A DNA stretch of 64,000 nucleotides, taken from NCBI RefSeq assembly GCF_000325705.1, contig NC_019904.1, forward strand, positions 1,868,001 through 1,932,000, written 5' to 3'. This document shows, piece by piece, positions 26,173 to 34,966 of this stretch. The notes below the pieces were generated by a model. That model saw only the letters and a list, made by a program, of their open reading frames with translations. It was not told the DNA's origin and did not search any database. Made by a program: the position numbers and the translations under genes. The stretch is from Echinicola vietnamensis DSM 17526. GTDB lineage: Bacteria > Bacteroidota > Bacteroidia > Cytophagales > Cyclobacteriaceae. The first letter of the stretch is position 1; every line of letters starts with the position of its first letter.

Positions 26173-26569
26173 ATTTTGCCTCATCTTCCAAGACAGGGCT
26201 TTTAAACATTAGCCTCCCAAAAAACACAGCGAAAATCAGATAGATAACGGCTACTCCCCACACCACAGGGCCTTTGGGGTAATCCGAAAACAAAAATTTG
26301 ATCAAGGCCATGCCTCCTATCATAAAATGCCCAAAATTCCCGAGTATCAATGGCCGGTTATAAATCCCACCGATGAGGCCATTTTTCTGCATCCAATTCA
26401 TGGCTCCAAAGGCAATGTACAATGCTCCCAGAAGTTGTAGCGATATTATGCTTACTGGTGACTGACCAGCGCCGATATGAAGGGCCAGCTCATTAGGTAA
26501 AAAAGTAAACCCGATCCCCAAGCCAAACATGAAAATGGCACTTGCCGTCATGATAAATTTTGTGTTCAT
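26171..26569 (-). CDS. small four-helix membrane protein, DoxX-like size, function unknown
   Basis: 132 residues with four hydrophobic segments (about 5-25, 42-60, 75-92, 102-122): FIMTASAIFMFGLGIGFTFL, ISLQLLGALYIAFGAMNWM, LGNFGHFMIGGMALIKFLF and VVWGVAVIYLIFAVFFGRL. No catalytic motif is recognised. Size and topology resemble DoxX/DUF4345-like membrane proteins, but I do not assign it. It is convergent with SusD and divergent from the GH28 gene, sharing its upstream region with site B of the pectin motif. The role is unknown. Confidence 0.7.
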   Translation of the reverse strand: MNTKFIMTASAIFMFGLGIGFTFLPNELALHIGAGQSPVSIISLQLLGALYIAFGAMNWMQKNGLIGGIYNRPLILGNFGHFMIGGMALIKFLFSDYPKGPVVWGVAVIYLIFAVFFGRLMFKSPVLEDEAK

Positions 26570-26637
26570 TATAATGCTCTTTTGGTTGCTGAAGTGTCAA
26601 GGTAAAAACTTTTGGTTAGCCTTAAAAGTATGCTCCT

Positions 26638-26654
26638 CAGTATAGCACAGCACA
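26638..26654 (+). promoter_or_regulatory. shared pectin-gene motif, site B
   Basis: CAGTATAGCACAGCACA, 198 bases before the GH28 start and 68 before the start of the divergent membrane-protein gene. It is followed at once by ACTTTTGTGT, a small inverted repeat with the preceding ACAC. Confidence 0.55.
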
Positions 26655-26756
26655 CTTTTGTGTAGTGTATTTTTTAATTTCACCCTTGAAATCAGCAGGA
26701 GAGAAAATGCCTGCTGTATGATAATGCTAACGAAAGCGTTCATACAAATGGGTTTA

Positions 26757-26795
26757 TTTTAACGTTTAAAATGGGAGTGTTTTAAACGTTTAAAA
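26757..26795. promoter_or_regulatory. pair of AACGTT palindromes (LacI-type operator-like)
   Basis: TTTTAACGTTTAAAAT at 26757-26772 (imperfect) and TTTTAAACGTTTAAAA at 26780-26795 (perfect 16-base palindrome). A central CG in an A/T-rich palindrome is usual for LacI-family operators. No such regulator is in the window. Confidence 0.45.
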
Positions 26796-26823
26796 ACCCC
26801 GGGAATTTCTCCGGGGTTTTTTA
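26792..26823 (+). terminator. terminator or attenuator in the GH28 leader
   Basis: AAAAACCCCGG and CCGGGGTTTTT form an 11-base stem with an 8-base loop and T run. It ends 29 bases before the GH28 start, where a promoter barely fits (a 7 of 8 match TAGTTTTA at 26827-26834 is the only candidate). It may therefore control read-through into GH28. Confidence 0.6.
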
Positions 26824-26852
26824 TTTTAGTTTTAATAATAAAATCATATGAG

Positions 26853-28220
26853 ATGCATAAAGAAATCCCGGTATTCCTGTTGGCCATAATTTTGCTTGCC
26901 TCTTGTGATCAAAAGAAGGTAAATGTTCCAATCAACGAGGTGTCTGTTGAGGCTCCTTTTGAAATGCCCATGATCAAGGTGCCTGATTTTAGTGATATAC
27001 AGCGATTTGTAATCACGGATTTTGGTGCTGAGGAAGATGATCAGCAAGCGACTTCACAAGCTATTGTGACGGCCATTTCTGCTGCAGTAGAGGCGGGTGG
27101 TGGTCGTATAGTGATTCCCGCAGGAGAGTGGCCAACTGGAAAGATCCACCTTAAAAGCAATATTAATATACATCTTGAAGAGGGGGCTACATTATTGTTT
27201 TCCGAGGATCCAAAAGATTATCTTCCAGCTGTAAAGACTACATGGGAAGGAATGGAGTGTTTTAACTATTCTCCGCTAATCTATGCATTTGATTGTGAAA
27301 ATATTGCCATTACAGGTAAAGGTGAATTGAAGGCAAAAATGAATACGTGGAAAGTATGGTTTTCCAGGCCAAAAGCTCACATGGAAAGTCTCAAGAGGCT
27401 TTATAACTTGGCCGCAACGGACGTGCCGGTAGAAGAACGTAATTTTGTGAATGATTCCTCTAATTTTCGCCCTCAATTTATTCAGTTTAATCGCTGTGAA
27501 AAGGTATTGTTGGAGGGGGTGAAGATTACCAATAGCCCTTTTTGGGTAATTCATCCTTTTATGTCAAAAGATGTGGTCATCAGGGACGTACAAGTCTTTG
27601 CCCATGGCCATAACAATGATGGGGTCGACCCAGAAATGAGCCAAAATATGCTGATCGAAAACTGTATTTTTGATCAAGGTGATGATGCTATTGCAGTAAA
27701 ATCAGGTAGAAACCAAGATGCATGGAGGCTGAACATGCCCACTAAAAATATCGTCATAAGAAATAGCTTGGTGAAAAATGGCCATCAGTTATTGGCTATT
27801 GGAAGTGAGCTTTCTGGTGGGGTGGAAAATGTATATATGGAAAATTGTGAAGTCCAGGAAGGGGCTAAGCTCAACCACTTGCTATATGTGAAAACAAATG
27901 AAAGAAGGGGAGGCTATGTCCGTAATGTTCATATGAAGAATATCCAATGCGGGAAAATTGATAAAGGGGTATTAGGTATTGAGACTGATGTGCTTTATCA
28001 ATGGAGAGACTTGGTGCCAACTTATGAGCGGAGGTTGACTCCAATTGAAAATATTTATATGGAAAACGTCCGAGCTGCTGATGTGGCGTTTGTTTCTCGC
28101 ATAAAAGCTGATCCTGAAAGTCCCGTAGAAGTAGTCCAATTAAAAAATATACAAGTCGAATCAATTCGTGACCAAAAAGTCATCAATGAAAATGTCAACG
28201 GCTTCCAGATGAAAGATTAA
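26853..28220 (+). CDS. GH28-family polygalacturonase-like lipoprotein
   Basis: 455 residues with lipobox (LLAIILLASCDQ). It forms a right-handed beta-helix and shows the GH28 catalytic pattern: NNDGVDPE (about residue 255), DQGDDAIAVKSG (the Asp pair, about 276), GHQLLAIGSE (about 310) and LYVKTNERRGG (about 345). The N-terminal DFGAEEDDQQATSQAIVTA is the usual entry. GH28 enzymes hydrolyse galacturonan or rhamnogalacturonan. The DNA is more A/T-rich than its neighbours: two sampled 60-base lines (27301, 27841) have 35% and 40% G+C. The gene could be a recent acquisition. It has an unusual leader (palindromes and hairpin) and carries site B of the shared motif. Confidence 0.9.
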   Translation: MHKEIPVFLLAIILLASCDQKKVNVPINEVSVEAPFEMPMIKVPDFSDIQRFVITDFGAEEDDQQATSQAIVTAISAAVEAGGGRIVIPAGEWPTGKIHLKSNINIHLEEGATLLFSEDPKDYLPAVKTTWEGMECFNYSPLIYAFDCENIAITGKGELKAKMNTWKVWFSRPKAHMESLKRLYNLAATDVPVEERNFVNDSSNFRPQFIQFNRCEKVLLEGVKITNSPFWVIHPFMSKDVVIRDVQVFAHGHNNDGVDPEMSQNMLIENCIFDQGDDAIAVKSGRNQDAWRLNMPTKNIVIRNSLVKNGHQLLAIGSELSGGVENVYMENCEVQEGAKLNHLLYVKTNERRGGYVRNVHMKNIQCGKIDKGVLGIETDVLYQWRDLVPTYERRLTPIENIYMENVRAADVAFVSRIKADPESPVEVVQLKNIQVESIRDQKVINENVNGFQMKD

Positions 28221-28226
28221 AAACAC

Positions 28227-29117
28227 TTAAGCCAGCTTTTTATGAAAAAAGTCGATTGTCCTTTTCCAAGCTAGCGTGGCCGCTTCAGCATCATACCTAG
28301 GGGTAGTGTCATTGTGAAACCCATGGTTGGCATCCGGATAGGTAAATGCTTGATATTCTTTTCCATTGGCTTTTAGGGCCGTTTCGTATGCGGGCCAGCC
28401 GGCATTGACCCGCGTGTCGAGTTCACCGAAATGTAGTAAAAGTGGAGCTTCGATCTGCGGTACCAGTTCCTCCGGTGGTTGGCTGCCATAAAAGGGGACT
28501 GCAGCCTTTAGATCAGGGACTTTTACGGCCATCATGTTGGAGATCCAGCCACCAAAGCAAAAGCCTACCACACCAATGTTACCGTTACACTTGGGATGCT
28601 CTTTTAAATGGTCAAAGGCAGCTATAAAATCCTCCAGCATTTCATTTCGATCCCGCTTTCGCTGCATTTCCCTGCCATCATCGTCATTTCCAGGATACCC
28701 TCCCAAAGGCGATAAAGCATCGGGGGCGATGCTGATAAATCCAGCTTTGGCAGCCCTTCTGCCTACGTCGGCAATATAGGGATTAAGGCCCCTGTTTTCA
28801 TGTACCACGATGATTCCAGGAAGCTTACCGGCTGCATCCACCGGATGAGAGAGTTGGCCTGAGATGCTGCCACCTCCTTTTTGGGATGCATAGGTGATGG
28901 TTTCTGTCTTTAATGATGGATCATTCTGCTTGATTTGAATATTGTCCCGGTAATTTGGCATCAAAAAACTGGTCAATGCACCAAGCGTGATCCCACCTAC
29001 GGCATAGGTGGAAAGTTTTTCGATAAATTCACGTCGTTCCAATTTGTTATGGGCGTAGGCATCGTATAGGTCAAAAACCTCCTGTTTAACGTCTTTTTTG
29101 GACAGCTTTTTCTTCAT
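28227..29117 (-). CDS. dienelactone-hydrolase-family alpha/beta hydrolase
   Basis: 296 residues. A charged N-terminus and a single hydrophobic segment (TYAVGGITLGALTSFLM, about 35-55) suggest anchoring to the membrane. The hydrolase domain has the DLH pattern: VVHENRGLNPYI, nucleophile Cys in GFCFGGW (about 186), Asp in GELDTRVN (about 232) and His in DANHGFHND (about 265). A cysteine nucleophile is normal for this family. Substrates in pectin loci are not established; it may act on an ester or lactone. It is convergent with GH28, ending 6 bases from that gene's stop. Confidence 0.88.
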   Translation of the reverse strand: MKKKLSKKDVKQEVFDLYDAYAHNKLERREFIEKLSTYAVGGITLGALTSFLMPNYRDNIQIKQNDPSLKTETITYASQKGGGSISGQLSHPVDAAGKLPGIIVVHENRGLNPYIADVGRRAAKAGFISIAPDALSPLGGYPGNDDDGREMQRKRDRNEMLEDFIAAFDHLKEHPKCNGNIGVVGFCFGGWISNMMAVKVPDLKAAVPFYGSQPPEELVPQIEAPLLLHFGELDTRVNAGWPAYETALKANGKEYQAFTYPDANHGFHNDTTPRYDAEAATLAWKRTIDFFHKKLA

Positions 29118-29470
29118 GGCATGAGGGATAGGTTAAAACTACTGGAAATATAGTTGTGTTTTATTAATCAATAAGTTACGTAAAAAATCCTAGAGGTAAA
29201 TCGAGAAAGGGTAGAAAATGTAGGGCTAAAACAAATCGGTTGAATTTTACGGGGCAAGCGCTCAGGATGACTATCGAGCTATATTTCCCTTAACTTAATA
29301 GCATTGAAGGGAGGGGAAACGGGCAGCGGGAAATCTGACATTCACATCCTTAACATTTGAAAAAATGTTAGGTTATCAAATGTTATGGGAAATTACGAGC
29401 TCCAAGGGCCAGCGGCACGGATGGATACTTACCCTGTAGGATCGTCCCCTTCCACGTACTGCCTAAGGCT
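29118..29470. other. gene-free spacer between CE4 and dienelactone hydrolase genes
   Basis: No gene. It holds a 9-base perfect inverted repeat, AACATTTGA (29352-29360) and TCAAATGTT (29376-29384), a possible regulatory hairpin, and a TTAACTTAA-led repeat (29290-29317) similar to 8910-8938. Confidence 0.6.
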
Positions 29471-30388
29471 TCAATTTTTGTAAGGCTTATTTGTGTCAAT
29501 GGGAAGAACCTTTTTAGCGGCCATGGGGTCAATATACTGCTTTAAGTCTCGGAGGGAGACTACCTGAAAATGATTTTCTTTGAGGTATTCCAAATATTTT
29601 TCGAAAAGGGAAATCGGAGTGTTTACCCATGGATGCTCGATGTCCGGTACCCCGTGAATCGTCAGGACGACAATTTTTCCGTCTTTGGCTTCACCAAGTG
29701 CAGCCATAATTTCTTCTTCGTTCTCTGATGTGGTAGCCCAACTCGGAATAAGGAAAGGGTGATCGCTTAGTGGGTCATAAGCCCTTTTCCCACCGGCTCT
29801 TGCAAATTCGTAGGCCTTTTCTTCCAACAGCTCAAAGCATGTTTCACTGATAGCATAAGCAGGGTAGGCAAAGCTTTTGGGCAATGGTATGTCCATCGCT
29901 GCACACTTTTCTTCTATGTATTCTAACTCTCCGTGTGTCTGCTGTTTGGTCAATTCATTGACATGGGCATGTGTATGCGTGTGGTTGGCCACTTCGAATC
30001 CCATGCGGTGCAGTGCCTGCATCTGGCGCCAGTTCATATATTTGGTCGTGTCCGCGAAATTTGGGGGAAATTCACAGACAAAAAATGTCGCCCCAAAGCC
30101 ATGTTCTTGGAGCAATGGTGCCACCACCGAGTAATGGCTGGCGGGAGCATCATCAAAAGTGAGGACCACTAACTTGTCCGGAATGGGCTGTTTTAGGATT
30201 TGGCTGTGTGCTGTGCCAGACCAGAGGATTACCGCCAGCAATAGCAGCATCCATTTCTTTAAGCGGCACGCCCTACGGTCACCTGCCGAATGTGGTTGGT
30301 TTTGGCAAGCCAAAAATCCCTTTATAGTCACGCTAGTTGTCATGTAGAATTCCTGATTTTTACGTTTTAAACCGCCAGTTCCTGGCAT
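29471..30388 (-). CDS. CE4-type polysaccharide deacetylase
   Basis: 305 residues if it starts at 30388, where TGATG overlaps the stop of the upstream CE7 gene and implies coupled translation. The secretion signal (MLLLLAVILWSGTAHSQ) lies about 45 residues inside, so the true start may be later (30343 or within 30240-30260); this is uncertain. The NodB domain has VVLTFDDAP (metal and catalytic Asp, about 78), NHTHTHAHV (metal His pair, about 134) and VVLTIHGVP near the end. CE4 enzymes remove acetyl groups from polysaccharides. Together with CE7 it forms a deacetylation pair. Confidence 0.85.
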   Translation of the reverse strand: MPGTGGLKRKNQEFYMTTSVTIKGFLACQNQPHSAGDRRACRLKKWMLLLLAVILWSGTAHSQILKQPIPDKLVVLTFDDAPASHYSVVAPLLQEHGFGATFFVCEFPPNFADTTKYMNWRQMQALHRMGFEVANHTHTHAHVNELTKQQTHGELEYIEEKCAAMDIPLPKSFAYPAYAISETCFELLEEKAYEFARAGGKRAYDPLSDHPFLIPSWATTSENEEEIMAALGEAKDGKIVVLTIHGVPDIEHPWVNTPISLFEKYLEYLKENHFQVVSLRDLKQYIDPMAAKKVLPIDTNKPYKN

Positions 30389-31689
30389 CACTTCAGTTTT
30401 GACTTAATCCATTCGAGGATGACCCTTCTGGTTTTCTCCGATACCCAGTGCTCATTGATGGGGGTAATGTAAGATTCTTTTTCGGTGTCGAGTGTGTTGT
30501 AGACGATATAGCTTGTGGTGGGCGGGCAGGTATTGTCATTATAGCCCCAAGTCATAAAGACCGGAACATCTATCAATTTGGCGAAATTGACCACATCATA
30601 GTACGCTAAGGTTTTGAGCTTTTCAGGGGTGTCCATGCCGTCAAAATTGGTGAACAGATGGGGGTATCCTCCTGCTCTTCCTGCCTTATAGCCAGCCATG
30701 TCACTGAGGGCGGGGTGATTGGCCGCACAGGCAGTGATTCGGTCATCGAGGCCAGTGGTGATCAAGGCCAATGCTCCACCTTGGCTGCCTCCTTGGGCGA
30801 TGAGGTTTTGGCCGTCCCATTCCGGTAAGGTAGTGAGAAAGTCCAAGGCCCGGATGCAGGAAAGGTAGACCTTTTTCATATAGTAACGGTCCTTATCGTC
30901 CAGCCCATTGACCAAGTAGCTGTTGTTTCGGTTGCCAAAGGCAGCACTGATTTCTTGGTAAGTATCCTTGTCCAGATCCGGGCGGATGCCGTGGATTTCC
31001 ATGTCAAAACGGATCACACCACTTTCTGCATAAAACATATGCTTCAACGGATTCATGGGCTTGATGCCAGCTCCTGGCGGTGCAAAGACCACGGGGAATT
31101 TCCCGTCTTTTTTAGGGATCGTCAGGTAGCCGTAGACATGCTGGCCTTTTTTATAGGCCTGAAGTTTGACCAAGTAGCAGTCTACGGTTTGGCTGGAGTA
31201 TTCCGGAACAAAAACTTTTTCTATTTGCATTGGGGTTTGGGCAGCCTCGGATTTGGCTTGATCCCAAAAGGCTTCAAAATCAGCAGGAAAGGCCGTGTAT
31301 GGCTTGAGTTTTTCCGGTTCAAAACCTACTTTCACATGGTGTTTGTACGTTTGGCCATGAAGTGTGGCCGTAAGCCAGCAATCCCGGAAACCAGGAGCTG
31401 TAGCAGTGCCCAGGGAGATATTTCCTTTTCCTTGATCCAAGGTAATGGTTCCTTCTGAATCAGGCTGGAGCATTTCAGGGCCTACGGCATAATGAACCGT
31501 CACCTGATCTGCCGGTACCCCAAACTCAAAAAGCGATATGGCTACTTTTGCTTCCTCACCGACTTGGTACAGCCAGTCAGAATGATCCGGCTCCGTGACC
31601 CAGAGTACATTGCTGCGGGACGGGTAGTTCTGGGCTGTGACCGAAAAGGTAAGTGCAATGAAAAAAAGAAAAAAACAGTAGGTCTTCAT
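30388..31689 (-). CDS. CE7-type acetyl xylan esterase / cephalosporin-C-deacetylase-like hydrolase
   Basis: 433 residues with a signal peptide (FFLFFIALTFSVTAQ). An N-terminal beta domain (about 25-125) precedes the alpha/beta hydrolase: VFAPPGAGIKPMNP, nucleophile Ser in QGGSQGGALAL (about 300), Asp in WGYNDNTCPP (about 386) and His in NEHWVS (about 412). CE7/AXE1 enzymes remove acetyl groups from sugars and oligosaccharides. It overlaps the CE4 gene downstream and lies 120 bases from the end of GH105 upstream, with a terminator between them. Confidence 0.88.
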   Translation of the reverse strand: MKTYCFFLFFIALTFSVTAQNYPSRSNVLWVTEPDHSDWLYQVGEEAKVAISLFEFGVPADQVTVHYAVGPEMLQPDSEGTITLDQGKGNISLGTATAPGFRDCWLTATLHGQTYKHHVKVGFEPEKLKPYTAFPADFEAFWDQAKSEAAQTPMQIEKVFVPEYSSQTVDCYLVKLQAYKKGQHVYGYLTIPKKDGKFPVVFAPPGAGIKPMNPLKHMFYAESGVIRFDMEIHGIRPDLDKDTYQEISAAFGNRNNSYLVNGLDDKDRYYMKKVYLSCIRALDFLTTLPEWDGQNLIAQGGSQGGALALITTGLDDRITACAANHPALSDMAGYKAGRAGGYPHLFTNFDGMDTPEKLKTLAYYDVVNFAKLIDVPVFMTWGYNDNTCPPTTSYIVYNTLDTEKESYITPINEHWVSEKTRRVILEWIKSKLK

Positions 31690-31720
31690 GGGCTTGTGGT
31701 TTTTTAAATCAAGGAAATAA

Positions 31721-31756
31721 AAAAAGTCACCCTCAGTACGCCAAGGGTGACTTTTT
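31721..31756 (-). terminator. terminator downstream of GH105 (minus strand)
   Basis: AAAAAGTCACCCT and AGGGTGACTTTTT form a 13-base perfect stem with 10-base loop; the structure works on both strands. It follows the stop of the minus-strand GH105 gene and precedes the CE7 gene, so CE7 probably has its own promoter or depends on read-through. Confidence 0.8.
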
Positions 31757-31808
31757 GACTCAATTCTATGCTGTTTTAGCAGTCATTTTTCAAGTTTATA
31801 ATAAAGGG

Positions 31809-32933
31809 TTAATCCACTAATTTATACATTTCTGTAGCAGCTAGGAGAAAGCATCCTAAGCCATAATCCTCAAAGTCAGGCTTACTGGTATAGGTGACCG
31901 GTTGGCCATCTTTGGGCTCTTTTCCGGTGCCTTGTAGGTAGCCGAGGAAGCCATTGTCATGGATGGATTCTGAAGCGATGGCGTTCCAGGCTTTCTTGAT
32001 AGCAGGCATATAGACTTCTTTTTCAAGAAGTCCATTGTTTACGCCCCAGGCCATTCCATAGAGGAAAAGTGCGGTGCCAGAGGTTTCTTTACCTTCAAAG
32101 TGGGTCGGATCGTGTAAGCTGACATTCCAGAAGCCATCGGTACGTTGTACTGGCAATACGGCCTTTAGCATACGCTGCAGCATTTGCACATATTCGAAGC
32201 GGTGCGGATCATCGGCAGGTAAAAATTCTAGTGTGCGGACCATCGCAGCTACTACCCAGCCATTTCCTCTAGACCAATAGCAGTCATTGCCATTTGGCTC
32301 TGCATAGGGCGGGCGGAAGTCGCTGTCTCGCCACCAAAGATCATCATGGGGGTTAAAAAGCCCTTGTGTTACCTTGGTGTCCATGTACATTTCGTACATG
32401 CGTTCGGAATACTTGGCATCTCCAGTAAGACTGGTCAGTTGGGCAAAGACAGGCATGGCCATTTGAAGGGCATCGATCCAGTCCCAGTCGTTTATCTTGT
32501 AAGTGTCCATCATGCCATCGATGGAGGATTGGATATGTTCAATGCGCTCCGGCTGTTGGTCGATTTCATAGAGCATGATGTACGTTTGGCCGGCGCAATG
32601 ATTGTCGGCATGTCGGGTCTGGGTGCCGTTTCGGAGGTCCCAGCCGTGAGATGCTCCCCATTTTACGGCGTAGTCATAATAAGCTTTATCGGGTTTCAAT
32701 CCATAAAGTGCCATTAATCCTTCGTAGTAAACGGCGCGCGTCCATAAATTGCTGGTACGCTCTTTATTGGTGATGACATTTTGGCCTGGATCTGGCCATT
32801 TTTCCATAAAGTACTGGTTGGTCAAGACCATTTGATCCATGACAGCCTCTTTCGTAGGAAGCTCTTGGGCTTTAGAAACACTTGCCGCAAATATCAGGAG
32901 GGCAAGCATGGCGGTTATTCGTCGGATTTGCAT
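31809..32933 (-). CDS. GH105-type unsaturated rhamnogalacturonyl hydrolase
   Basis: 374 residues from ATG 32933. The frame is open 35 codons upstream, but only MQIRRITAMLALLIFAASVS gives a signal peptide (cleavage after KAQ). Motifs of the GH88/GH105 group: TQTRHADNHCAGQTYIML, NDWDWIDALQMAMPVFA (catalytic Asp about 153), CYWSRGNGWVVAAM (about 220) and GTALFLYGMAWGVN. It acts on unsaturated galacturonyl-rhamnose made by lyases, in the periplasm. It is divergent from the GH28 gene at 33198 and shares motif site E with it. It is a second, more divergent GH105 copy in the window. Confidence 0.88.
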   Translation of the reverse strand: MQIRRITAMLALLIFAASVSKAQELPTKEAVMDQMVLTNQYFMEKWPDPGQNVITNKERTSNLWTRAVYYEGLMALYGLKPDKAYYDYAVKWGASHGWDLRNGTQTRHADNHCAGQTYIMLYEIDQQPERIEHIQSSIDGMMDTYKINDWDWIDALQMAMPVFAQLTSLTGDAKYSERMYEMYMDTKVTQGLFNPHDDLWWRDSDFRPPYAEPNGNDCYWSRGNGWVVAAMVRTLEFLPADDPHRFEYVQMLQRMLKAVLPVQRTDGFWNVSLHDPTHFEGKETSGTALFLYGMAWGVNNGLLEKEVYMPAIKKAWNAIASESIHDNGFLGYLQGTGKEPKDGQPVTYTSKPDFEDYGLGCFLLAATEMYKLVD

Positions 32934-33099
32934 TCGTTTATAGTATGATTTGTTGATTCTATAATGTCGCCAGCAGCGAATGTACGGTAACAATAATGCA
33001 TCCATAACGTGAATTTCTCCTATTGTGGCGGTTGACATTTCAGGTACCTATTCCTGCTAGCCAAATATAGCGATAAAGCGGTGGTTTAGTATGCTGATA

Positions 33100-33111
33100 T
33101 GTACTGCTGTA
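33100..33111 (-). promoter_or_regulatory. shared pectin-gene motif, site E
   Basis: Minus strand: TACAGCAGTACA, between the GH105 (32933) and GH28 (33198) starts. The core is the same set of CAGTA/CAGCA elements in a slightly different spacing. Confidence 0.45.
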
Positions 33112-33197
33112 TTCTTGATAGGATCATTCCTGATTGGTCAGGATTTTATATAACTTTCCGCTCGGTAATGATCATTCACCTAAAATGGATTCCGCTC

Positions 33198-34712
33198 ATG
33201 GCTAAATCTCCTTTTTACCTTTGCTTTTTTTTATTGTTTTGTTTTCATGGCTCCTTTGCCCAATCTCCATACGACGTGCGCGATTACGGTGCCGTGGGAG
33301 ATGGTAAATCACTGGACACAGAAGCCATTAACAAGGCCATAGCGGCGGCGAGTGCTGCCGGTGGAGGAACGGTCTTTTTCCCTGCTGGAGAATACTTGTC
33401 TTATTCCATTCACCTGAAAAGCCATGTTTCCTTGTTTTTGGACCATGGCAGTAAGCTGATTGCGGCGGGACCGGAGGACGGTGGCAGGTATGATGATCCA
33501 GAACCTGGCCCCGGAAATAAGTTCCAGGATTTTGGGCATAGCCATTGGCAAAATTCCTTGATTTGGGGAATCGGCTTGGAAGATGTGGCGATATTGGGAA
33601 CAGGTGTAATCGATGGCAAAGGACTAAGTCGAGGCTTTTATAGCACGAATAAACACTGGGAGAACATAGGAGTGGATGCTCGGCCGTACATGTGGGAGGG
33701 CGGTGCTAACAAAGCCATTGCCCTGAAGCTTTGCAAAAATGTCACCTTGAAGGATTTTACCATTTTACGTGGCGGGCACTTTGGGATTTTGGCCACTGGG
33801 GTGGATAACCTCACCATCGATAACCTGAAGATGGATACCAACCGGGACGGCATGGACATCGACTGCTGCAGGCATGTGAGCATCTCCAACTGTAAGATCA
33901 ATTCACCGAATGATGATGCTATTTGCCTAAAAAGCTCCTATGCCCTAGGGGAAGCCCGCGCCACCGAGGATGTGACCATTACCAATTGCCAGGTAAGCGG
34001 GTATGACCTGGGAACCTTTATTGATGGCACTTACCAGACCAATGAGGCCGATCAGGTGCCTGACCAAGAAGGACCTACCGGCCGGATCAAGATGGGAACC
34101 GAATCCAACGGAGGATTTAAGAACATCACGATTAGCAATTGTGTCTTTAAGCACAGTAGAGGGCTGGCGCTCGAAACGGTAGATGGAGCGTTGTTGGAGG
34201 ATATTGTCATTACCAATATCACCATGCGTGACGTGACCAATTCCCCGTTCTTCCTACGACTGGGAGCACGGATGCGTGGTCCGGAAGGTGCTGAAGTGGG
34301 CAAGCTGGGTCGGGTGTCTATCAATAACGTCAATGTCTATGATGCCGATTCCCGTTTCTCGTCCATTATCAGTGGGATTCCGGGGCATCCGATCGAGGCG
34401 GTAAGCCTGAGCAATATTCGTATTTGGTACCGGCCGTTGCCCGAAGGAGAAATCCCTAATGTCCAGCAAGATGTGCCTGAGTATGAAGAGGCTTATCCCG
34501 AGCCACAGAAATTCGGTGTATTACCCGCTTATGGATTTTTTATCCGGCATGTCGAGGGGATTTCCATGGAGAACATAGCGATAAACCGCCCGGGAGAGGA
34601 GCATCGACCTGCTGTTTTTGTGGAGGATGTAAACGAAATGTCTCTGGGGATTCAGCTGGATGGAAAACCCATCTCAGATGATGATGTGATGAAGGGCGAT
34701 ATAAAAAAATAA
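33198..34712 (+). CDS. GH28-family polygalacturonase or rhamnogalacturonase
   Basis: 504 residues from ATG 33198, chosen because MAKSPFYLCFFLLFCFHGSF is a clean signal peptide. The frame extends 33 codons upstream into the promoter region, which is not used. Beta-helix enzyme with DVRDYGAVGDGKSLDTEA at the start, GGHFGILATGVDN, NRDGMDIDCC (about 216), SPNDDAICLKSS (Asp pair, about 238) and RIKMGTESNGGFKNI (about 296). A substrate-family guess of rhamnogalacturonan rests on neighbours. Unlike the first GH28 it has a free signal peptide and average base composition. It is followed by the HTCS gene on the opposite strand. Confidence 0.9.
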   Translation: MAKSPFYLCFFLLFCFHGSFAQSPYDVRDYGAVGDGKSLDTEAINKAIAAASAAGGGTVFFPAGEYLSYSIHLKSHVSLFLDHGSKLIAAGPEDGGRYDDPEPGPGNKFQDFGHSHWQNSLIWGIGLEDVAILGTGVIDGKGLSRGFYSTNKHWENIGVDARPYMWEGGANKAIALKLCKNVTLKDFTILRGGHFGILATGVDNLTIDNLKMDTNRDGMDIDCCRHVSISNCKINSPNDDAICLKSSYALGEARATEDVTITNCQVSGYDLGTFIDGTYQTNEADQVPDQEGPTGRIKMGTESNGGFKNITISNCVFKHSRGLALETVDGALLEDIVITNITMRDVTNSPFFLRLGARMRGPEGAEVGKLGRVSINNVNVYDADSRFSSIISGIPGHPIEAVSLSNIRIWYRPLPEGEIPNVQQDVPEYEEAYPEPQKFGVLPAYGFFIRHVEGISMENIAINRPGEEHRPAVFVEDVNEMSLGIQLDGKPISDDDVMKGDIKK

Positions 34713-34966
34713 AGTCTCCGTGGCAGTGGCCGATGCATGGGGTTGGTATAGTTAATGAGCACATTGAACGTGGCAAACCGCAAGCAATCGATCCCCGACC
34801 ATGGAGACATTACTGATGTAATTAACCCTAAGCTTAGTTTCGTTACTAAACTGATTTAAAGTACGCCAATTCTTGTCGAATGAACTTATCATTATCGTTC
34901 AAAAACCTATCATTTTTTGAATAGTGGCTGATATGTGTAGGCGTTAAAACGCTGTATATTAGTTTT

